Made by a program: the position numbers and the translations under genes. 24,350 nt of DNA, taken from an uncultured Gammaproteobacteria bacterium (lineage in GTDB: Bacteria > Pseudomonadota > Gammaproteobacteria > Ga0077536). Where the stretch lies: assembly GCA_903866355.1 (NCBI GenBank), contig CAIPNE010000101.1, positions 1 to 24,350 on the forward strand, written 5' to 3'. A model generated the notes under the pieces. That model was not told the origin of the DNA and searched no databases. It worked only from the letters and a program-made list of their open reading frames with translations. Position 1 is the first letter of the stretch; each line of letters starts with the position of its first letter. Positions 24,141-24,350 of the stretch are shown here, piece by piece.

Positions 24141-24350
24141 TCAAGCCCCTTGAGTCGATGAATAAGGCGCAGCCAGTGCCATCACCCGCGGCGCGGCGGG
24201 CAGCGCGCGATGCCCGGCTGTAAAGCGCTTGGCATTGGGCTTGGGCAAGGTGCCGAGCACGGGCAGATCAAGCGCCGCGACCACGTCGTCGGCGCTGCGC
24301 ACACGCCTGTCGGTCAACTCCAGCAGCAGCGCCACACCCACCGCGAGCAA
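24141..24350 (-). CDS. epsF: Chain-length determinant protein EpsF (Wzz-like), C-terminal end only
   Basis: The frame is open to the right edge, so only the last 69 residues are visible. They show the end of the second membrane helix (LAVGVALLLELTDRRVRS), followed by the short cytoplasmic tail with ADDVVAALDLPVLGTLPKP, the standard ending of Wzz/GumC/EpsF co-polymerases that contacts the partner ATPase. Together with epsG directly behind it, this is the chain-length pair of an exosortase-B EPS locus. The remainder lies outside the window and presumably contains the coiled-coil periplasmic domain. Confidence 0.85.
   Translation of the reverse strand: MLAVGVALLLELTDRRVRSADDVVAALDLPVLGTLPKPNAKRFTAGHRALPAAPRVMALAAPYSSTQGA

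Noticed and set aside
1..24350. CRISPR arrays, tRNA or rRNA genes
   Set aside because: No regularly spaced direct repeats, tRNA-like cloverleaf with a conserved T-loop, or rRNA signature was found on reading the window.

Overview
The window reads as a chromosomal segment of a GC-rich Gram-negative bacterium, most likely a betaproteobacterium of the order Burkholderiales. This rests on the exosortase B / EpsI / EpsG / EpsF gene set, the proteobacterial-type lipoprotein signal and the codon use. No rRNA or tRNA gene is present to fix the genus.

Layout. (1) Bases 1-695 hold the 3' part of a plus-strand Fic-family protein gene that enters from the left. (2) Bases 696-1265 are mostly non-coding. 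They contain a decayed fragment resembling the start of an IS3-type transposase OrfA, a strong 8-bp inverted repeat, and a possible 39-codon ORF that ends on a small hairpin plus T-run just before the next gene. (3) Bases 1272-4064 encode a large lipoprotein with a beta-sandwich-like segment and a heparinase II/III-type polysaccharide lyase module. (4) From 4221 to the right edge every convincing gene lies on the minus strand. They form one long exopolysaccharide (EPS) locus transcribed leftward, convergent with the lyase gene.

In transcription order (right to left) the EPS locus encodes: the C-terminus of chain-length protein EpsF, the chain-length ATPase EpsG, exosortase XrtB, the exosortase-associated protein EpsI, a Wzy-like polymerase, a Wzx-like flippase, a 112-residue protein of unknown family, two GT4-type glycosyltransferases, a beta-propeller protein of the GINT1 N-terminal type, a third GT4-type glycosyltransferase, a PaaK/CapK-like adenylate-forming protein, a hexapeptide-repeat acyltransferase, a DUF354 GT-B-like protein, a Gfo/Idh/MocA oxidoreductase, an aldo-keto-reductase-like TIM barrel, a zinc-ribbon methyltransferase, a PIG-L-type deacetylase with extra domains, and a polysaccharide pyruvyltransferase.

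How the genes work together (inference). Glycosyltransferases build a lipid-linked repeat unit in the cytoplasm. The flippase and polymerase export and join the units, and EpsF/EpsG set chain length. The downstream genes look like a toolbox for unusual sugars and substituents: acyl activation and transfer, oxidation-reduction, deacetylation, methylation and pyruvyl ketals. The outer lyase could trim or release the same polymer. XrtB and EpsI mark this as an exosortase-B EPS locus, but no PEP-CTERM substrate and no priming glycosyltransferase lie inside the window. Genes from EpsF to the PaaK/acyltransferase pair are tightly packed, with many 4-bp or 8-bp stop/start overlaps. The left end (PIG-L, pyruvyltransferase) is looser, with gaps of about 300 and 425 bases and more A+T, which suggests later addition.
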